A DNA stretch of 20,781 nucleotides from Verrucomicrobiaceae bacterium UBA7681 (GCA_002482965.1 DLGZ01000035.1:15591-36371); one strand, 5' to 3'; positions 6,723 through 14,900 are shown, counted from the stretch's first letter. Numbers and translations are program-made. Notes: generated by a model not told the origin, from the letters alone.

Positions 6723-7739
6723 ATGGAGAAGACAGCGGACGCACTCACAGGCCTCGCCATGGGCGGCTTCATGGGTGATGCCATCGCCATGCCTGTGCAT
6801 TGGTATTACGACCGCTCAGCGCTGCGCAAGGACTACGGCACCGTCCGTGACTACATGCCCCCAAAGTCTCCGCATCCCGGCAGCATTCTTTGGCGCTCTG
6901 AATACACCGCGCTCAATGCGCGCGGGGATATTCTGCATGATCAGGCGCGCTACTGGGGGCAGCGCGGCATTCACTATCACCAGTTCCTGCGGGCCGGTGA
7001 AAACACGCTGAACCTCCAGCTCGCCAAGGTCTTGATGGACTCCCTGATCACCTGCGGCGACTACGATGCGGATGACTATCTCACGCGCTACATCGACTTC
7101 ATGCTCACGCCTGGGAAGCATCGGGACACCTACGTCGAGGAGTGTCATCGCAAGTTCTTCACCGCCTATGCGCGTGGCACCGCTCCGAGAAAATGCGCTG
7201 GCACAGACATCCACATTGGCGGCCTCGCCCATGTCGGCGTGTTAAGCGCCTATTTCCGGGGCGACCTTGAAGCCACACGAGAAGCCGTGCGTAAGCACGT
7301 CAGCCTCACACACCGCTCTACTGAGGTGCTCGCAGCAGCAGACGCCATGGTGAGGATGGCTTGTGACCTGCTAAAGGGCTACCCTCTGCGTGAAGCCATA
7401 CTCGCCCATGGCAGCGACTGGTTCTCTCAACGCAAAGCCCTGGCATGGTCCAAAGATCCCGACGAGGTCGTGATCGGCAGGCGCGTCAGCCCAGCCTGCT
7501 ACATTGCCGAAGCCTTCCCCGCATCATTGTACCTGGCATGGAAATATGCCGATGACTTTGAAAGCGGTATCACCGCCAATGCGAATGTTGGAGGTGATAA
7601 CTGCCACCGTGGAGCCGTGATCGGCGCTTTGATTGGCGGGGCTGTGGGCGTTTCAAAGATGCCTCAAAGGTATGTCGACGGTATCGACGATGCCACCCGC
7701 CTGAACTCTCAGATCGAAACCATCGTCACTCGTCCATGA
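6723..7739 (+). CDS. ADP-ribosylglycohydrolase family protein
   Basis: The 338-residue protein fits the ADP-ribosylglycohydrolase (DraG/ARH) family, all-helical enzymes that use Mg ions to remove ADP-ribose from proteins or small molecules. The N-terminal block GLAMGGFMGDAIAMPVHWYY carries the GD motif of the first metal-binding loop. SLTHRSTEVLAAADAMVRMA matches the central helix region. The C-terminal block NANVGGDNCHRGAVIGALIGG aligns with the second metal loop. In canonical members that loop reads GGDTDT; here it is GGDNCHRG, so the second Asp and Thr are absent. It may be a subfamily with altered chemistry or substrate. I chose ATG 6723 because the family homology begins a few residues later; the frame is open further upstream. 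No signal peptide is seen, so it is cytoplasmic. Confidence 0.85.
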   Translation: MEKTADALTGLAMGGFMGDAIAMPVHWYYDRSALRKDYGTVRDYMPPKSPHPGSILWRSEYTALNARGDILHDQARYWGQRGIHYHQFLRAGENTLNLQLAKVLMDSLITCGDYDADDYLTRYIDFMLTPGKHRDTYVEECHRKFFTAYARGTAPRKCAGTDIHIGGLAHVGVLSAYFRGDLEATREAVRKHVSLTHRSTEVLAAADAMVRMACDLLKGYPLREAILAHGSDWFSQRKALAWSKDPDEVVIGRRVSPACYIAEAFPASLYLAWKYADDFESGITANANVGGDNCHRGAVIGALIGGAVGVSKMPQRYVDGIDDATRLNSQIETIVTRP

Positions 7740-7831
7740 AGACCAACCTCCGTAGCGAACAAGCCATTTTCGTCGTGCGCCTCGCCTGGGAGGACCGCAC
7801 GAAGCCTTTGAGATGCCCTGAGCCACGGTGA
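7736..7831 (+). CDS. possible small truncated ORF (31 aa)
   Basis: An ATG overlaps the stop of the preceding gene as ATGA and opens a 31-codon frame containing SEQAIFVVRLAWEDRTKP. The overlap is typical of translational coupling, and the IFVVRL pattern recalls the start of a small bacterial protein family, which I cannot name securely. The frame stops 28 nt before the right border of the inserted segment, so it may be a gene cut off by the insertion. It could equally be chance. Confidence 0.25.
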   Translation: MKTNLRSEQAIFVVRLAWEDRTKPLRCPEPR

Positions 7832-7858
7832 ACTAATGCGCGTTTCAGCGTGAGTTCC

Positions 7859-8002
7859 CAGCGCCTCCTCATCTCCTGCTACGACGGCAAATACGACATC
7901 GCCTCAGACAATATCTGGGACACCTGGCAGACCGAAAACCCCGAATTTGTCTGGTGCTTCCGCGGCTTCCCCCACATCCACGGGTATTATCATCTGCCTG
8001 TT
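7859..8002 (+). pseudogene. DUF3500 3' segment, second half of a split copy
   Basis: Resumes the DUF3500 copy begun at 5637: QRLLISCYDGKYDIA, DTWQTENPEFVWCFRG, then PHIHGYYHLPV, in one frame. The native TAG of the intact copy has been altered (GTTTAG to GTTAAG), so the frame runs on into unrelated sequence. Joined to 5637-5753 it would restore an uninterrupted DUF3500 3' end. It has no credible start of its own. Confidence 0.85.
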
Positions 8003-8026
8003 AAGGCGGAGGGAGGAGCGGCACTT

Positions 8027-8182
8027 TTAGCCATCCCCATCCATATCCGGCGTATGCAATTCCACACCGTGTACTTTCTCCGTTTCACGTGGCGTGGTGA
8101 GCACTTTATAAATGCACCAGCCAAACAGGACGGTGACGGTGCCGACAGATAACAGCATGACGATGAGGCCGGAGGTGGTCAT
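8027..8182 (-). CDS. small single-pass membrane protein, possible transporter small subunit (MetS-like)
   Basis: This short frame encodes 51 residues. It begins MTTSGLIVMLLSVGTVTVLF and continues GWCIYKVLTTPRETEK, so it has one membrane helix followed by a basic then acidic soluble end. It lies 26 nt after the stop of the sodium symporter, on the same strand. Some bacterial symporters of that family are accompanied by a tiny single-helix subunit; the Corynebacterium MetP/MetS methionine/alanine importer is the known example. The position and topology here fit that arrangement, but sequence identity to MetS is not claimed. No Shine-Dalgarno sequence is seen before the ATG. Confidence 0.65.
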   Translation of the reverse strand: MTTSGLIVMLLSVGTVTVLFGWCIYKVLTTPRETEKVHGVELHTPDMDGDG

Positions 8183-8208
8183 AACGGGGAGAAGGTCAGG
8201 GTTCGCAG

Positions 8209-9969
8209 TTAATCGTGTTTGTTCAGGCCCTGCTCGGCGCGCTGATAGGCCTTGGATCGGGAGGACAGCAGGGCGAAGAAGCTGGCAACGATGATTATCA
8301 ATGCCACGCTGAGCTGCGCAGCTAGGTTCGTATCCACCACTTTGCCGTCCTTCATTCCACCGATAAGATCGACCACGTAAGATGAGAAGTTGCCGAAGGT
8401 GCGCGTGCTGAGATCAAAGCCAAACACGCTCGTCAACACCGTCATGGCAAAGATCGCCAGGAGAAACACCGGGCAGATCCATTTCATGATGCAGCCAAAG
8501 AAACGCGGGATGCGGATGGCCGCGCCCTGATGCGCCTCCTTCAGACCGCGCTCGATGCCCCAATGCCAGCCAAAGATGATGATCTGGATCGTGGCGAGAA
8601 TGAAGATGAGAAAAGTTCCCACCCAGAAGTCCAGCGTGTCGAGCGCCTTCAGTTCCTTGGTGAAAAAGACCACGAAACCCACGCCAAGCGTGGTCAGCAG
8701 TCCCAGGATCGTCACGCTAACCTTGCGTCCAACATTCATCGCTTCCTCCAGGAAGGCGATCCCCGGCTGCAGCATGGAGATCGAGCTCGTGATCGCCGCA
8801 AGGAAGAGCATGAAGAAGAACGCACCGCCAAAGAACGCACCCAGCGGCATCTTCGCAAACACCAGCGGCAGCACCGTGAAACCAAGGCCAAACGTGCCCT
8901 GCCCTGCCACGGAGGCCAGCCCCAGAAATGCCACCGCCGCCGGCACCGTGATGAGTCCGCCCAGCGCCACTTCGCAGAATTCGTTCGCACTGCTCGCCGT
9001 CAGGCCGCTAAGCACCACGTCGTCCTCTTTTCGCAGGTAGCTCGCATACACAATAATCACGCCAAAGCCCACGGAAAGGCTGAAAAAAATCTGCGCCGCC
9101 GCCGCCATCCACAGCAGTGGATTTCTAAGCTGCTGCCATGGGGTGATGGTGACCAGCTTCAATGCGCCACCACTCGCCGCCACCTTCTGCTCCGCCGCCG
9201 TGATAGCCGCTGCACCCACCAGTTCCTCCACCACCTTGGCCTCGCCCGGCGCAGGCTGCGTTCGTTCGATCTGTACCTTGCTCGGATTCCACATGTAGCC
9301 TAGGCCGTTGACCACATTGTCATGCGGCTTGGCAGGATCAGGTGCCCCCAGCGTCATGACGCGCGCCAGTACCAGCAGCGCCAGCACAATGAGAATAGGC
9401 ATGCCATAGTTGCACATCTTCTCGATGCCCCTGGATATACCACGGTAAATGAGCCAGAAGTTGAACACAAAAACGATCATCAACCATGGCAGCGCCGTGT
9501 CCCATGAGAGCGACAGCGCGGAGCCATCGCCAAGTTGCCCGCTCATGCCCTTAAACATCGCCACCGCGTCATCGGTCGTCTTCAAATCCACGCTGCCCGT
9601 CCAGAACTTCACCGCATAGCCCAGGCACCACGACTCGATAAACACATAGTACATGTAGATCATCACCGGCACGATCACCCCGATGATGCCTATGTACTTG
9701 GCCCAGCGCTTGTTCAAGATCGCCGCGAAGGCCCCAGGTGCGGAATTGTACCCCTTGCTGCCCGCATAGCGCCCCATCGCCCATTCCGCCCAGCCGATCG
9801 GCAGACCGATGATCAAAAACGAAATCGCATAGGCAAGCATGAAAGCACCGCCGCCATACTGTGCCGCAAGGCCGGGAAAGCGGAGGAAATTCCCCAAACC
9901 CACCGCGCTGCCCGCGACGGCCATGATGACTCCAAGACGTGATCCCCAAGCTTCTTTCTTTTGCGACAT
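8209..9969 (-). CDS. sodium-dependent transporter, neurotransmitter:sodium symporter (NSS/SNF) family
   Basis: The protein (586 residues from the chosen start) is a member of the NSS family, which couples Na+ entry to uptake of amino acids or related compounds across the inner membrane. The family signature is at the N-terminus: WGSRLGVIMAVAGSAVGLGN followed by FLRFP, forming the unwound first helix that binds Na+ and substrate. Another conserved segment is QIFFSLSVGFGVIIVYASYL in the sixth-helix region. About twelve hydrophobic segments are seen. Between GLGYMWNPS and RNPLLWM there is an extra Ala/Glu-rich stretch of about 45 residues compared with compact members such as MhsT, probably an external loop. 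ATG 9969 (MSQKKEAWG) was preferred to the upstream ATG at 10005 because it puts the signature near the N-terminus as usual. Substrate cannot be deduced. The small membrane gene at 8027-8182 follows it. Confidence 0.93.
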   Translation of the reverse strand: MSQKKEAWGSRLGVIMAVAGSAVGLGNFLRFPGLAAQYGGGAFMLAYAISFLIIGLPIGWAEWAMGRYAGSKGYNSAPGAFAAILNKRWAKYIGIIGVIVPVMIYMYYVFIESWCLGYAVKFWTGSVDLKTTDDAVAMFKGMSGQLGDGSALSLSWDTALPWLMIVFVFNFWLIYRGISRGIEKMCNYGMPILIVLALLVLARVMTLGAPDPAKPHDNVVNGLGYMWNPSKVQIERTQPAPGEAKVVEELVGAAAITAAEQKVAASGGALKLVTITPWQQLRNPLLWMAAAAQIFFSLSVGFGVIIVYASYLRKEDDVVLSGLTASSANEFCEVALGGLITVPAAVAFLGLASVAGQGTFGLGFTVLPLVFAKMPLGAFFGGAFFFMLFLAAITSSISMLQPGIAFLEEAMNVGRKVSVTILGLLTTLGVGFVVFFTKELKALDTLDFWVGTFLIFILATIQIIIFGWHWGIERGLKEAHQGAAIRIPRFFGCIMKWICPVFLLAIFAMTVLTSVFGFDLSTRTFGNFSSYVVDLIGGMKDGKVVDTNLAAQLSVALIIIVASFFALLSSRSKAYQRAEQGLNKHD

Positions 9970-10089
9970 AAAAACGAGTTTAGGCAGCGCCCCGAATGAC
10001 AACAAGGTTGGAGTTCGAGAAAGTGCCGTTCGTTTCTACAAAAGCAGAACTCGCGCCAGTGCGCCAATGTGCGAAATTTTGCCCCATTG

Positions 10090-11397
10090 ATGCGCCCCAA
10101 CCGTCTGCCTGTCCTGCTTTTCGCCACCACCGTGCTCATCATGGTGGGCTCGGTGCTGTGGCTGCTATGGGAGTCGCATGCCCCGCCCGCTCTCAAAGCG
10201 CTGCCATCCGGCCACAGTCCCAGTGCCGGCAGACCCGCCCTCCCCGCAGCCATGCCACAAACACCGGTGGCCCCTGCCCCCCCAGTACCAGCAATTGCCA
10301 ACCCAGCCACCTCCCCCACCCTCGCCAAGCTAAATGTGCCCGGCTCCATGCCGAACGAGGCCCTGCTCACCTTCCGCACCCCCGAGGCCCTGGCCGCATT
10401 TCGGGGCCGGGCAGCCGCCCTCGGACTCGAAGTTCTAGGTTATGACATCAAACTGCGCACCGCCCGGGTGCGCTTTCGGGACACCACCTCACTGGAACGG
10501 GATCTCAATGCGCATGCCGAGGATTACACCCACGTCGGGCCGAATCTCATCACCCGCATTCCCGGTCTGCCGCCTCCTATTGCGGAATCCGACACATCGA
10601 ACGCGGGTGGAAGCACCCCGTTTCGCAGCCAGGGTCTGGATGTCATTGGCGCCAGCGGCGACCGATCCAACTGGGGTCAGGGCGTCACCGTCGCCGTCAT
10701 CGATTCCGGCATCACCAGCCACCCATCGCTCGTCAGCACCAAGATCACCCATTACGATCTCGTCAACGACGGTAGCACCTTCAACGGTCACGGCACCGCG
10801 ATGGCCTCCCTCATCGCAGGCAATGATGCAAACGTCGGCGGCGTCTCTCCCGCAGTCAAACTGCTCGACATCCGTGTGGCGGATACCAACGGCGTGAGCA
10901 ACACCGCGCTGGTTTCATCCGCCATCATCAAAGCCACGGACCTTGGAGCCCGCGTCATCAACATCAGCCTCGGTGCGAATGGTTACTCCCCTGTGCTCGA
11001 CGAAGCCGTGCGCTATGCTCAAAGTCGCAATGTCGTGATCGTCGCCGCCGCAGGCAATGAGCAACTGACCGCGCTCTCCATGCCGGCCGGCATTGCTGGC
11101 GTGCTCAGTGTCGGTGCGGTCGATGCCAATGGGATGCAGGCTTATTTTTCAAACTCCGGTGCAGGACTCACCCTCGTTGCCCCCGGCGTTGGCATCGTTT
11201 CCGGCTATGCAGACAACCGATTCGTCATCGGTAGCGGCACCTCACAGGCCACCGCGATCACCAGTGGTGTGGTGGCGTATTTGCTGGGTCGTGGATACTA
11301 TGGGCCGAATATCATTCCGCTGCTCACCCGCACGGCAGAGCCACTGCAAGCACCTGCTACGGCGGTGGGGGCGGGCTTGATTCAGGTGCCAAAGTGA
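10090..11397 (+). CDS. subtilisin-like serine protease (S8 family), membrane-anchored or secreted
   Basis: The protein has 435 residues from ATG 10090. An N-terminal hydrophobic helix (about 6-29) acts as signal or anchor, followed by a Pro/Ala-rich linker (about 35-85). A propeptide-like region (about 90-165) contains NEALLTFRTPEALAAFRGRA. The S8 catalytic domain shows the full triad: Asp205 in VAVIDSGI, His234 in GHGTAMASLIAG and Ser385 in GSGTSQATAITSG. The oxyanion Asn lies in VIVAAAGNE. It is therefore expected to be active outside the cytoplasm. The frame can also start at a GTG at 10069, which would add seven residues. It is transcribed divergently from the symporter gene, with about 120 bp between starts. 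A GTCAAG repeat hairpin follows its stop. Confidence 0.93.
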   Translation: MRPNRLPVLLFATTVLIMVGSVLWLLWESHAPPALKALPSGHSPSAGRPALPAAMPQTPVAPAPPVPAIANPATSPTLAKLNVPGSMPNEALLTFRTPEALAAFRGRAAALGLEVLGYDIKLRTARVRFRDTTSLERDLNAHAEDYTHVGPNLITRIPGLPPPIAESDTSNAGGSTPFRSQGLDVIGASGDRSNWGQGVTVAVIDSGITSHPSLVSTKITHYDLVNDGSTFNGHGTAMASLIAGNDANVGGVSPAVKLLDIRVADTNGVSNTALVSSAIIKATDLGARVINISLGANGYSPVLDEAVRYAQSRNVVIVAAAGNEQLTALSMPAGIAGVLSVGAVDANGMQAYFSNSGAGLTLVAPGVGIVSGYADNRFVIGSGTSQATAITSGVVAYLLGRGYYGPNIIPLLTRTAEPLQAPATAVGAGLIQVPK

Positions 11398-11403
11398 GAA
11401 GAT

Positions 11404-11434
11404 GGTCAAGACGCACCTTCTTGACTCCTTGACC
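11404..11434 (+). terminator. GTCAAG/CTTGAC repeat hairpin
   Basis: GGTCAAG (11404-11410) can pair with CTTGACC (11428-11434), or GTCAAG with the nearer CTTGAC (11420-11425). The two hairpins are mutually exclusive. It lies directly after the protease stop codon and resembles the repeat cluster at 16407-16456. No U-tract follows, so an intrinsic terminator is only one possibility; a REP-like element is another. Confidence 0.4.
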
Positions 11435-11453
11435 TCCCCCCTCTAGTTCCCCG

Positions 11454-13475
11454 ATGGCCCGCAACTACACGCTGCACAGCACGCACGAACCCAGCACCCG
11501 CATTGACTACAAGGCGGAGCTCAACGAGCAGCAGTATGCAGCCGTCACGAGTCCGCCGGGGCAGGCGCTGGTCATTGCGGGGGCAGGCAGCGGCAAGACA
11601 CGTACGCTGACTTATCGAGTTGCGTGGCTGATGGACAACGGCATTCAGCCGGAGGCGATCCTGCTGCTCACGTTCACCAACAAGGCGGCACGCGAGATGC
11701 AGCATCGGGTGCAGGAGCTTGTCACTCAAGACGCCACTCGCATCTGGGGCGGCACCTTCCATTCCATCGGCAACCGGATTCTGCGCTACAACGCCGAGCG
11801 CCTGGGCTATCGCAAAGGCTTCTCGATCATGGACCGCGAGGATCAGAAGGACCTCATGGAAACCGTGCTCGGCAGCAGCGGCATCGACACCACGACGTAC
11901 CGTTTCCCCAAGGCCGAAGTGCTGGGAGACATCTTCTCGCTTGCTGACAACACGCTCTGCGGCCTCAAGGAGATCATCAACACGCGCTATCCCTACTTTG
12001 AAGAAGTCGCCAGCGGCATTCTGAAAATGCGCACACTGTATCAGGAGAAGAAGCGCGAGACGAACTGCATGGACTTCGATGACCTGCTGGCGCTCACGGT
12101 GCAGTTGCTGGAGGAAAACGAAGATCTGCTGGAGCGCTATCGCACGCAGTTCGAGTTCGTCCTCGTCGATGAGTATCAGGACACCAACGGTCTCCAGTGC
12201 CGCATGGTGGAACTGCTCACCGGGCCCCAGGGAAATCTGATGGTCGTGGGAGATGACGCGCAGTCCATCTACTCCTGGCGCGGGGCGGATGTCTCCAACA
12301 TCCTCGAATTCGATCAGCACTGGCCCAGAGCACGTGTGCATAAGATCGAGGTGAACTACCGCAGCGTGCCGGAGGTGCTGAACCTCGCCAATGCAGCCAT
12401 CGCCATGAACCGTGGGCAGATCCCGAAGAATCTGGTGCCTGCCCGCGAGTCGAAAGGCATGCTGCCCGCGCTCGTGTCGCTCGACAGTTCCTCCGCGCAG
12501 GCCGCCTTCGTGGCGCAGCGCATCCTGGAGTTGCAGGATGAAGGCGCGGAACTCAACGACATCGCTGTTCTCTATCGTGCGCATTTCCACAGCATGGAAA
12601 TCCAGATGGAACTCACGCAGCGCGGCATCCCGTTTCAGATCACCAGCGGCCTACGCTTCTTTGAGCAGGCGCATGTCAAGGATGTGGCCGCGTTCATGAA
12701 GTTTGCCGTCAATCGTCAAGATGAGGTCAGCTTCATGCGCATGGTGCGACTCGTCGAAGGCATTGGCAATGTCAGCGCTGCGAAGCTGTGGCAGGACTGG
12801 CTCAAGTCTGATGCCGCGAAGGCCGAGACGATGCCGTCCAGCTTCTCCGCCGTGCTCCTCCCGATGAAGGTGCCAAAGAAGGCAAAAACAACTTGGGAGC
12901 AGTTTGCCTACACTCTCGACGAACTCATTGATAAAGAGGGCAAGGTTGCCGCTCCGGCGCAGATGATCCGCAGCATCACCGATGGCGTGTATGAGGACTA
13001 CATGAAGGCCAAGTTTAAAAATTACGAGCAGCGCCAGCAGGACCTCGAACAGCTCAGCAACTTCAGTGACCGCTTCACCGACCCGCTGGAATTTCTCAGC
13101 CAGCTTTCCCTGCTCAGCGGAGTGGACACCGACAACAAACCCGCCCAGCAGGAGCAGCAGGACCGTGATGCCGTCACGCTCACGACCGGACATCAGGCCA
13201 AAGGATTGGAATGGAACGTCGTCTTCGCCGTCTGGCTGGCCGATGGCATGTTCCCCCACAAACGCGCCATCGATGAAGGTGGAGACGCCGCGCTCGAAGA
13301 AGAACGCCGTTTGTTTTACGTCACTGTTACCCGCGCCAAAGACGAGTTGTATCTGACTTATCCCGTCATCAATCATCAGGCCCGCGACGGCGACATCATG
13401 ATGCGTCCGTCACGGTTTATCACGGATCTGCCGAAGGACTTGGTGGAAGTGTGGAATGTGAAAAGCGGGTGGTGA
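11454..13475 (+). CDS. ATP-dependent DNA helicase, SF1A UvrD/PcrA/Rep type
   Basis: The 673-residue protein carries the whole SF1A helicase motif set, so it is a 3'-5' DNA translocase used in repair or replication restart. A Q-motif LNEQQYAAV (23-31) comes first. Walker A is AGAGSGKT (42-49), then LLTFTNKAAREM. Walker B is DEYQDT (239-244), followed by VVGDDAQSIYSWRGAD. The motif IV region is VNYRSVPEVLNLANAA. Motifs V and VI are TGHQAKGLEWNVVFAVWL and EERRLFYVTVTRAKDELY. Length is slightly shorter than UvrD or PcrA (about 720-750). The extreme C-terminus ends soon after motif VI, so the terminal extension that binds partners such as RNA polymerase or MutL seems absent. I therefore cannot choose between uvrD, pcrA and rep. 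No Shine-Dalgarno sequence is visible before the ATG. Confidence 0.93.
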   Translation: MARNYTLHSTHEPSTRIDYKAELNEQQYAAVTSPPGQALVIAGAGSGKTRTLTYRVAWLMDNGIQPEAILLLTFTNKAAREMQHRVQELVTQDATRIWGGTFHSIGNRILRYNAERLGYRKGFSIMDREDQKDLMETVLGSSGIDTTTYRFPKAEVLGDIFSLADNTLCGLKEIINTRYPYFEEVASGILKMRTLYQEKKRETNCMDFDDLLALTVQLLEENEDLLERYRTQFEFVLVDEYQDTNGLQCRMVELLTGPQGNLMVVGDDAQSIYSWRGADVSNILEFDQHWPRARVHKIEVNYRSVPEVLNLANAAIAMNRGQIPKNLVPARESKGMLPALVSLDSSSAQAAFVAQRILELQDEGAELNDIAVLYRAHFHSMEIQMELTQRGIPFQITSGLRFFEQAHVKDVAAFMKFAVNRQDEVSFMRMVRLVEGIGNVSAAKLWQDWLKSDAAKAETMPSSFSAVLLPMKVPKKAKTTWEQFAYTLDELIDKEGKVAAPAQMIRSITDGVYEDYMKAKFKNYEQRQQDLEQLSNFSDRFTDPLEFLSQLSLLSGVDTDNKPAQQEQQDRDAVTLTTGHQAKGLEWNVVFAVWLADGMFPHKRAIDEGGDAALEEERRLFYVTVTRAKDELYLTYPVINHQARDGDIMMRPSRFITDLPKDLVEVWNVKSGW

Positions 13476-13513
13476 TCTCGGATTCCAAGTGCTCGAAAGA
13501 ATCCACTCCGTTC

Positions 13514-14215
13514 ATGTTTACCACTCACACAATCCCCATCGCGCATCTGTCCGCACCACGACAGGCAACATACTACCCCGCCACCACCGGCGAAGCGAAG
13601 GACTGCCTGCTCTTCCTCGATGGAGAGCTCTATACGGATCGGGTGAAGACTCCGGCGATCTTGGGTGCGGCGCAGGCAGCAGGTCTGCTGCCGCCTGTGG
13701 CATGTGTGTATCTGCCGAATGTGAGCGCTGCGAGTCGGCATGTGGACTACACTTGCAACGAAGCTTTTGCTTCCTTCTTAGCCGAGGAAATGCCGCGCTG
13801 GATCGAACGCGAGATTGCACCCTTTGATCGGCTATTTCTGTGTGGTTTGAGTTTGAGCGCCTTGCAGACTGTGTTCACGACGCTGCGGCATCCGGGTGTT
13901 TTTGCCGGTGTTCTCGCGCAGTCGCCCTCGGCCTGGTGGGAGGATGAATGGCTGATGAACGCACTCCCGGCGATGCCATCACCGCCGCAGCGAATGTGGA
14001 TGAGCGTGGGGTTGCGAGAGCTGCAAACGAATGTTTCTCATCCGCCCACACCACTGGTGCAAAAGGCCAGCCAGCTCGATTCCGTGCGCGGCCTGAGTTC
14101 CGCGCTCATTGGCAGTGGTCACGATGTCCATCGCCATGAATACGATGGTGGTCACGATCCCTCTTGTTGGGCTGCGGAACTGCCACAATCGCTGGCTTGG
14201 TTAATGCGACGCTGA
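13514..14215 (+). CDS. alpha/beta-hydrolase, enterochelin-esterase-like
   Basis: The 233-residue protein has the layout of the esterase D / enterochelin esterase (Fes-type) family. An early strand CLLFLDGELY is followed by VACVYLPNVSAASRHVDY. The nucleophile elbow is CGLSLSAL with Ser113, and LAQSPSAWWEDEW comes after it. The late YDGGHDPSCW supplies His214. The acid residue is probably the Glu in VGLRELQT. Members hydrolyse esters such as siderophore or acyl esters; the substrate here is unknown. No signal peptide is seen, suggesting a cytoplasmic enzyme. ATG 13514 was chosen because family-like sequence starts there; the frame is open upstream into the helicase gene end at 13475. It converges with the FKBP gene, 45 nt away. 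Confidence 0.85.
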   Translation: MFTTHTIPIAHLSAPRQATYYPATTGEAKDCLLFLDGELYTDRVKTPAILGAAQAAGLLPPVACVYLPNVSAASRHVDYTCNEAFASFLAEEMPRWIEREIAPFDRLFLCGLSLSALQTVFTTLRHPGVFAGVLAQSPSAWWEDEWLMNALPAMPSPPQRMWMSVGLRELQTNVSHPPTPLVQKASQLDSVRGLSSALIGSGHDVHRHEYDGGHDPSCWAAELPQSLAWLMRR

Positions 14216-14260
14216 TGATCGTCAGTGGAGGCTTCGGCTGATCTGCCGCAACTCTTTGCA

Positions 14261-14770
14261 TCACTCCATGACGTCGATCAGCTCGACAATGAAGTGCAGC
14301 GTTGCGTTGGGGGGGATCGTGGCTCCCTGTCCTTTCAGGCCGTAGCCGAGGTAGCCGGGAATTTCGAGTTCGATCATGCCGCCCTTGCCAACCTTTTGCA
14401 GTCCTTCGGTCCAGCCTTTGACGACCTGGGTAAGAGCGAAAGTGATCGGCATGCCCCGGCTATAGGAACTGTCGAAGACCCTGCCGTTGATAAGCCATCC
14501 TTCGTAGTTGACTTGCACACTCTGATGGACAGTGGGCTTGGCTCCCGAACCTGCGCGCAGGATACGGTATTTCAATCCTGACTCGGTGGAGGTGAAGGTC
14601 TTGGCAGCCTTTTCATCCATGGGACCGGCTCCTTCAGGAAGTTTGCGGAATGGGACAGTTTCTTCTGCCAGGAGATGTCCTGCCGCCATGAGAAGGCAAC
14701 CCAAAAGGGCGACTCCCAGGATGCGGGAATGACGGGCGGACACGAGGAGGCTGGCGCGGAAGGCGTTCAT
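14261..14770 (-). CDS. FKBP-type peptidyl-prolyl cis-trans isomerase, exported
   Basis: The 169-residue protein has a signal segment (about 1-36, with hydrophobic core ILGVALLGCLLMAAGHLLA) and one FKBP domain (about 65-169). Recognisable FKBP blocks are QVNYEGWLINGRVFDSSYSR, TFALTQVVKGWTEGLQKVGK and IPGYLGYGLKGQGATIPPNA, then LHFIVELIDV. These contain the usual active-site aromatic and hydrophobic residues (Tyr of VNYEG, FDSS, the V-x-GW and Tyr of LGYG). It should catalyse proline isomerisation during folding of exported proteins. The LLGC within the hydrophobic core resembles a lipobox, but further hydrophobic residues follow it, so a cleaved signal peptide or membrane anchor is more likely. 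It converges with the esterase gene. Confidence 0.95.
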   Translation of the reverse strand: MNAFRASLLVSARHSRILGVALLGCLLMAAGHLLAEETVPFRKLPEGAGPMDEKAAKTFTSTESGLKYRILRAGSGAKPTVHQSVQVNYEGWLINGRVFDSSYSRGMPITFALTQVVKGWTEGLQKVGKGGMIELEIPGYLGYGLKGQGATIPPNATLHFIVELIDVME

Positions 14771-14900
14771 TCAACAGAACTGACGTAATGACCGACTTTC
14801 GTCAAGCGTTTAGCCACGATGCCGAATGCTTAACGAGACATCAGGTGTGCAGCGCAGCCGTTGCCATCTGGGCCGAGTCCATGATCCAACTTTAAACTGT

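Larger units (their letters stand above)
5754..7858. mobile_element. about 2.1-kb segment inserted into a DUF3500 copy
   Basis: The segment interrupts a DUF3500 3' copy precisely. The left flank ends with the GTC of NLV and the right flank resumes with the CAG that should follow it; two C bases are ambiguous at the join. It carries a lipoprotein gene, an ADP-ribosylglycohydrolase-family gene and a possible small ORF. No transposase, terminal inverted repeat or target duplication is visible, so the mechanism is unknown. Recombination between DUF3500 fragments is an alternative to transposition. Positions 5754-5853 hold no gene or recognised promoter. Confidence 0.55.

Noticed and set aside
7850..8152. 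100-aa plus-strand frame starting in the right half of the split DUF3500 copy
   Set aside because: Only the first 50 or so codons are DUF3500. The rest is read-through past the lost stop codon and is antisense to the small membrane gene at 8027-8182.
8530..9303. 257-aa plus-strand frame rich in His, Arg and Gln opposite the symporter
   Set aside because: It is the shadow of a GC-rich membrane-protein gene; its composition is unlike a real protein and it has no domain.
11406..12590. 394-aa minus-strand frame opposite the helicase
   Set aside because: The plus strand encodes all helicase motifs, so the antisense frame is a compositional shadow.
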